Part shown: positions 6,115 to 9,335 of the stretch, one piece after another
How the letters are laid out: the number at the start of each line of letters is the position of its first letter
Numbering within the stretch: the stretch's first letter is position 1
NCBI GenBank assembly: GCA_005798965.1
Contig: SYIB01000321.1
Coordinates: 1-9,335 of the forward strand
From: Planctomycetia bacterium
GTDB taxonomy: Bacteria; Planctomycetota; Phycisphaerae; Phycisphaerales; SM1A02
Length of the DNA stretch: 9,335 nt
Reading direction: 5' to 3'
Translations under genes and position numbers: made by a program
Notes under the pieces: generated by a model
The model's database searches: none
What the model was told of the DNA's origin: nothing
The model's input: the letters and a program-made list of their open reading frames with translations, nothing else

Positions 6115-8187
6115 TCAATCCGTGACCGAGCGATCCACCTGCACCGTGGTGTCCAGCTTCAGCCCATCTGACTGGCCCACGACCAAGATCGTGACGACCT
6201 GGTGACGAAAGGGCGCGCGGATCGCGTCGGGCCAGGATTGCTGCGCCACACGCACCGGACGGTCCGTACGCAAGGCCATGGTGGCGCCGCGCCACCGGAC
6301 ATCCCATGATCGCCCGCTACCGCTGATCGCCACGGGATCGGTCGAGCCCACATGGAACCGGTAGACCTCCGTACCCGCTTCGATCGCCGCCCCGAATGTG
6401 GCAGCATCCTCGATCACGATGCGACCCTGCGCATCCCACGCCACGCCACGCGTCGATGAGCGGGCAAGCCTCGACGCGCTAGCGAGGTCCATCGTGATCG
6501 AGCCGCCCGACTCATCGAGCGAACGAACCGTCATGGTGCATGGCCTCGGCTGGCTGGCCGGCAGCACCGGGCTGACCTGCATGACGCTGTGTCCAGCAAC
6601 TCCCGCATAGCGATCTTCGTAGCCCGGCGCGCCGTAATCCGGCGTCCCAGCTTCCATCAAGACGAAGCGACGGCCATTCATCACCGTGATCTGGCCATTG
6701 TCCCGCTGCACGTGATTCTCACCGGCCGTGCCCGAGCGCACCACGATGGCAAGCGCCCTCGGTGCTGATGCGGCCGGTACTTCCCATGCGGATCTCCAGA
6801 CCACTTGACCTTGGCTGGGGAAACTGGCGTACGTCGGCAGCGGCATTGCGCTCGGTCCGCGAGCCCCGGCCAGCGCGAAGGCGTAGCGGATGCCCGTGAC
6901 CGAGGCATCGGCATCCGGAAGGAGAAAGCGCGCAGCAGCCAGTGCGCCCGGTGCGGCACTCGACAGGTAAACGCCCGCCTCAGATGGCGTGGGCGAAGTG
7001 CGCGCCCAGTCGGGGCGGATCATCATGCGACTGTCGTAGGTGTGCACAAGAACGCCGGCGCCGAGGTTCATGTGCGCGAACCACTCCCAAGCGTGATCCA
7101 AATACGCAAAGCCATCGAGCCGACGATCGCCATTGGCGCGAACGGCGCGTACGCCGTCGAAGAGCGGGCCAGCCGACTGGTTCGCGTAGCTGAATCCCTC
7201 GAGGAATGCACCGTCGGACCCGAGTGCCGCCAACGTCTGGGCAATGTTCTCGACACCGAGGTCGTAGCAGGGTGCCAGCCGGGAATCCTTGAGGTGCAGG
7301 CACGCCTGCACCAGGGCCAGCGATGGCTCGAGCCATTGGTTGCTCACCGGCGTGTGCACACGGACGAACCATGGACGCCGATCCGCCCAGTCCTCGCAGA
7401 TGCGCATGACTTCCTCGCGTAGGAGCAGGTCCAGCCTCGCACGCAGCTGCGCAGGGACCTGGTCCCCGAGAAGGTCGAGCATCTCGACGATGCCACTCAT
7501 GCCCCACGCGGTTGCGAGCCACACTCCGTCGCCGCCGGCGGGCATGGTCATGTCGTCGGACGACAGCGTGGAACCCGGGCGCTGAAGGGGTCGGTGATCG
7601 ACGAAGGCGTCAAGCAGCGCGACAGCACGCGCCAAGAGCGCCGGATCCCTCCGCCACGCCAACACGACCGAGAGCTCGACCCCGTATTGACGCAGGTAGG
7701 CTGATTGGTTCACATCAGCGCGGGCGAGTGCATAGAGGTCACGATTGCGCTGGAGCTTCAGCGCATCACGGTCGAGTTGCGTCGGGTCGATCTGAGCGAA
7801 CGACATCGGTCGGCGGACACGGGTCAACGGATCGGCCGACGATCGCTTGGCAGATGCCTCGAGAGCGAGCAACCGATTGACCAAGGCCATCGAGCCGCGC
7901 GACTGTTCGAACAGCCCAGGCCAAGGATTCGGAGCAGCTTGAAGAGGCCCGGTCCATGATGGCCCCGTACGGGTACGGACCGCACCGAGCGCACGCTGGG
8001 CGGCGTCGCTGGCGCGGCGCGTGAGTTCTTGCGTATCGGGCTGCGGAAGCGTGGTCGGGACCACCGACTCGGACTGCATGACGGGATTTGCGAGGCAGGA
8101 TGCGGGCGCCTGCACCGTGCACAGCATGGCGAGGAGCGCACCGCAGCAGATCGAACGGATGCAGATGCCGGTGAGACGCAGATGCAT
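6115..8187 (-). CDS. Secreted heparinase II/III-family polysaccharide lyase
   Basis: 690 residues from ATG 8187. A signal peptide covers about 1-34 (hydrophobic CCGALLAMLCTV, likely cleavage CLA/NPV). Residues about 50-440 are helical, with Trp/Tyr-rich segments, as in the alpha/alpha toroid of these lyases. Residues about 450-690 form the beta-sandwich half, beginning FPSQGQVVWRSAW (456-468) and including VRSGTAGENHVQRDNGQITV (483-502) and MEAGTPDYGAPGYEDRYAG (511-529), the core heparinase II/III-like pattern. Candidate catalytic residues by analogy with heparinase III are Asn283 (SNQW), Tyr334 (GFSYANQS) and His492. The usual HxHxD motif reads HVQRD here, with Gln for the second His. The family cleaves uronic-acid polysaccharides (heparan, alginate and similar) by beta-elimination; the substrate is not predictable here. 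The start was chosen for the signal peptide; the frame upstream of 8187 is Arg-rich and overlaps the ureohydrolase gene. It lies 65 bases downstream of the ureohydrolase gene, with its own -10-like box. Confidence 0.86.
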   Translation of the reverse strand: MHLRLTGICIRSICCGALLAMLCTVQAPASCLANPVMQSESVVPTTLPQPDTQELTRRASDAAQRALGAVRTRTGPSWTGPLQAAPNPWPGLFEQSRGSMALVNRLLALEASAKRSSADPLTRVRRPMSFAQIDPTQLDRDALKLQRNRDLYALARADVNQSAYLRQYGVELSVVLAWRRDPALLARAVALLDAFVDHRPLQRPGSTLSSDDMTMPAGGDGVWLATAWGMSGIVEMLDLLGDQVPAQLRARLDLLLREEVMRICEDWADRRPWFVRVHTPVSNQWLEPSLALVQACLHLKDSRLAPCYDLGVENIAQTLAALGSDGAFLEGFSYANQSAGPLFDGVRAVRANGDRRLDGFAYLDHAWEWFAHMNLGAGVLVHTYDSRMMIRPDWARTSPTPSEAGVYLSSAAPGALAAARFLLPDADASVTGIRYAFALAGARGPSAMPLPTYASFPSQGQVVWRSAWEVPAASAPRALAIVVRSGTAGENHVQRDNGQITVMNGRRFVLMEAGTPDYGAPGYEDRYAGVAGHSVMQVSPVLPASQPRPCTMTVRSLDESGGSITMDLASASRLARSSTRGVAWDAQGRIVIEDAATFGAAIEAGTEVYRFHVGSTDPVAISGSGRSWDVRWRGATMALRTDRPVRVAQQSWPDAIRAPFRHQVVTILVVGQSDGLKLDTTVQVDRSVTD

Positions 8188-8193
8188 GCTCTG

Positions 8194-8199
8194 ATCGTA
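8194..8199 (-). promoter_or_regulatory. TANNNT -10 candidate for the lyase gene
   Basis: On the minus strand TACGAT is followed by 6 bases (CAGAGC) and ATG 8187. It sits in the 65-base gap after the ureohydrolase gene. The enclosing block CACTACGATC is identical, in sequence and spacing, to the one before the ureohydrolase ATG. No -35 hexamer or Shine-Dalgarno site was found. Confidence 0.55.
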
Positions 8200-8226
8200 G
8201 TGCGGCAACAGAGGGGTGGGCCGCTT

Positions 8227-8243
8227 CGCCCGGGCAACGGGCG
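8227..8243 (-). terminator. Hairpin just downstream of the ureohydrolase gene, possible terminator
   Basis: On the minus strand CGCCCG pairs with CGGGCG across the loop TTGCC, starting 9 bases after the ureohydrolase stop. No T-run follows, so intrinsic termination is uncertain. Together with the promoter-like box that follows, it argues that the lyase gene may be expressed separately. Confidence 0.4.
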
Positions 8244-8252
8244 CCTGGCTGA

Positions 8253-9311
8253 TCAGATCGACCTCTGACTTCGCAGCGCGCAACCTGCCAGCTTGTAGAG
8301 GACACGCGCACCCACGCAGCCGTTCCACTCATCATCGGGCTCACCGGGCGCGACCTCGCAGAGATCGAAGCCGATCACACGGCGTCCACTCGCGGCAAGC
8401 AACTCGAGCAGGTGGCAGACTTCAGGGAACGAAAGGCCGCCGGGAACGGGCGTACCGGTTCGAGGACAGAGATCCGCGGCCAGGCCGTCGATGTCGAACG
8501 AGATATATACCTCGCGTGGAAGGGAAGCAATGATGTCCTTGCAGACCTTGGTCCACGTCGCGCCTCCGAACTGGCGGTCACGCAGATGCTGGTCGAAGAA
8601 CGTCTTCACGCGACCCGTGGACTGCTCGATGAACTCGACTTCACGCGAGCCGACATCGCGTATGCCGACCTGCACCAGGCGCTTCACGCCTGGCAGGCGG
8701 GTCATCACGTTGTGGAAGATGCTCGCATGGCTCCACGCGAAGCCCTCGAAGGAGTCACGCAGGTCGGCGTGGGCATCGATCTGCAGGATCCCCATGCCAG
8801 GGTGACGCAGCGAGAGCTCGGCAATCAGGCCGAACGGGCTCGCGTGGTCACCACCGAGCACGGCGGGAATCGCGCCACGGTCGAGGATGCGCTCTGACTC
8901 GGCCGCAACATAGCCATGCACGCGCTCGCTGGCTGCATTGACCGTGGCCGTGGCCTTCTCATGAGCGCGATGGCCCGGCGTCGCACCGCCGGCCCGGATG
9001 ATCGGCTCTGCCGCCGTGCGCGCGCGCCTGGAAAGCGACGCGATCGGCTTGGGGATCGGCAGCATGGCGATGCCAGCCTGCCAGATCGCCCCGTACTGAA
9101 TGTCTTCGAGATCCACCTGCTTGCTCGCCTCGAGGACATGCTCGGGACCGTGGGCCGTGCCGGCGCGGTAGCTCGTGGTGGCATCGAAGGGAACCGGGAT
9201 GACGACCAGGCGCGCATCCTCGGGCCGGGTGTCGAGCCCAAACAGACCGTCGCCGGTCGCGGCAGCATCGGGGTCGAATCCAGCAGGCACGATGGGCTTG
9301 CGCGAAGGCAT
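8253..9311 (-). CDS. Agmatinase/arginase-family ureohydrolase
   Basis: 352 residues from ATG 9311 to TGA 8253. The cytosolic enzymes of this family use two Mn2+ ions to hydrolyse a guanidino group, releasing urea. All metal-ligand motifs are present: GGDHAS (His156), DAHADLR (Asp179, His181, Asp183) and SFDIDGL (Asp273, Asp275). The N-terminal family motif PFDATTSYRAGTAHGP (41-56) and the later TGTPVPGGLSF and DLCEVAPG complete the pattern. Two deviations were noted: the DP usually found after DIDGL is AA here, and an Ala/Arg-rich stretch of about 45 residues (95-140) precedes GGDH, making the protein longer than the roughly 305-residue E. coli SpeB. This longer form resembles proteins usually annotated as agmatinase family in planctomycetes and Bacteroidetes. 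Agmatine, feeding putrescine synthesis, is the likeliest substrate, but arginine, guanidinobutyrate or formiminoglutamate cannot be excluded. No other polyamine gene is in view. Confidence 0.9.
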   Translation of the reverse strand: MPSRKPIVPAGFDPDAAATGDGLFGLDTRPEDARLVVIPVPFDATTSYRAGTAHGPEHVLEASKQVDLEDIQYGAIWQAGIAMLPIPKPIASLSRRARTAAEPIIRAGGATPGHRAHEKATATVNAASERVHGYVAAESERILDRGAIPAVLGGDHASPFGLIAELSLRHPGMGILQIDAHADLRDSFEGFAWSHASIFHNVMTRLPGVKRLVQVGIRDVGSREVEFIEQSTGRVKTFFDQHLRDRQFGGATWTKVCKDIIASLPREVYISFDIDGLAADLCPRTGTPVPGGLSFPEVCHLLELLAASGRRVIGFDLCEVAPGEPDDEWNGCVGARVLYKLAGCALRSQRSI

Positions 9312-9317
9312 CGAGGG

Positions 9318-9323
9318 ATCGTA
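9318..9323 (-). promoter_or_regulatory. TANNNT -10 candidate for the ureohydrolase gene
   Basis: On the minus strand TACGAT is followed by 6 bases (CCCTCG) and ATG 9311, inside the block CACTACGATC that also precedes the lyase gene. The window ends 12 bases further upstream, so a -35 element cannot be judged. The nearest purine-rich stretch is not placed as a Shine-Dalgarno site. Confidence 0.5.
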
Positions 9324-9335
9324 GTGAGGTGGATC

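Noticed and set aside
8188..8328. N-terminal extension of the lyase to an ATG at 8328
   Set aside because: It would overlap the end of the ureohydrolase gene by 76 bases and bury the signal peptide behind 47 Arg-rich residues.
1..9335. tRNA, rRNA, CRISPR array, insertion sequence or prophage signature
   Set aside because: No cloverleaf, direct-repeat array, transposase-like protein or terminal inverted repeat was seen; the window is filled by ordinary genes with uniform base composition.

Overview
The window is high-GC bacterial DNA, roughly two-thirds G+C by eye, and almost fully coding. It holds seven genes and no RNA genes, mobile elements or CRISPR. Two features point to a planctomycete, most likely of the Phycisphaerae. 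One is a short C-terminal anchor of the PAPGALALLGLAGL type ending in a basic cluster, a PEP-CTERM-like exosortase signal. The other is a secreted protease ending in paired DLNGDG/DVDGSG dockerin-like repeats followed by LLGAWG/MLGSWG. This placement is inferred from protein style, not from a marker gene.

Layout. On the minus strand, 1-1380 is a NodU/CmcH-type carbamoyltransferase that runs off the left edge and lacks its C-terminus. Upstream of it, also on minus, is a secreted PEP-CTERM-like protein (1466-2173), separated from it by a clear intrinsic terminator (1387-1425). A 176-base divergent intergenic region follows. On the plus strand come a very small acidic lipoprotein (2350-2556), a large secreted metzincin protease with accessory domains (2676-4928) and a ChaA-type cation/proton antiporter (4959-6092). 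Converging on chaA from the right, on minus, are a secreted heparinase II/III-family polysaccharide lyase (6115-8187) and, upstream of it, an agmatinase/arginase-family ureohydrolase (8253-9311).

How the genes fit together. No single pathway links them. Four of the seven products carry export signals: the PEP-CTERM protein, the lipoprotein, the protease and the lyase. The window therefore mixes surface and degradative functions (proteolysis, acidic polysaccharide breakdown, surface display) with housekeeping ion transport and nitrogen/polyamine metabolism.

The strongest unexplained signal is regulatory. Six of the seven genes have a TANNNT hexamer 6-8 bases upstream of the start codon, with no recognisable Shine-Dalgarno or -35 element. 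That is the geometry of a -10 box driving leaderless transcripts. The one exception, the PEP-CTERM gene, has a good AGGAG ribosome binding site instead. The agmatinase and lyase genes share an identical 10-base block (CACTACGATC) at the same distance from their ATGs. I found no convincing new multi-gene system. The best leads are the leaderless promoter set, the unusual metzincin and the unrecognised lipoprotein.
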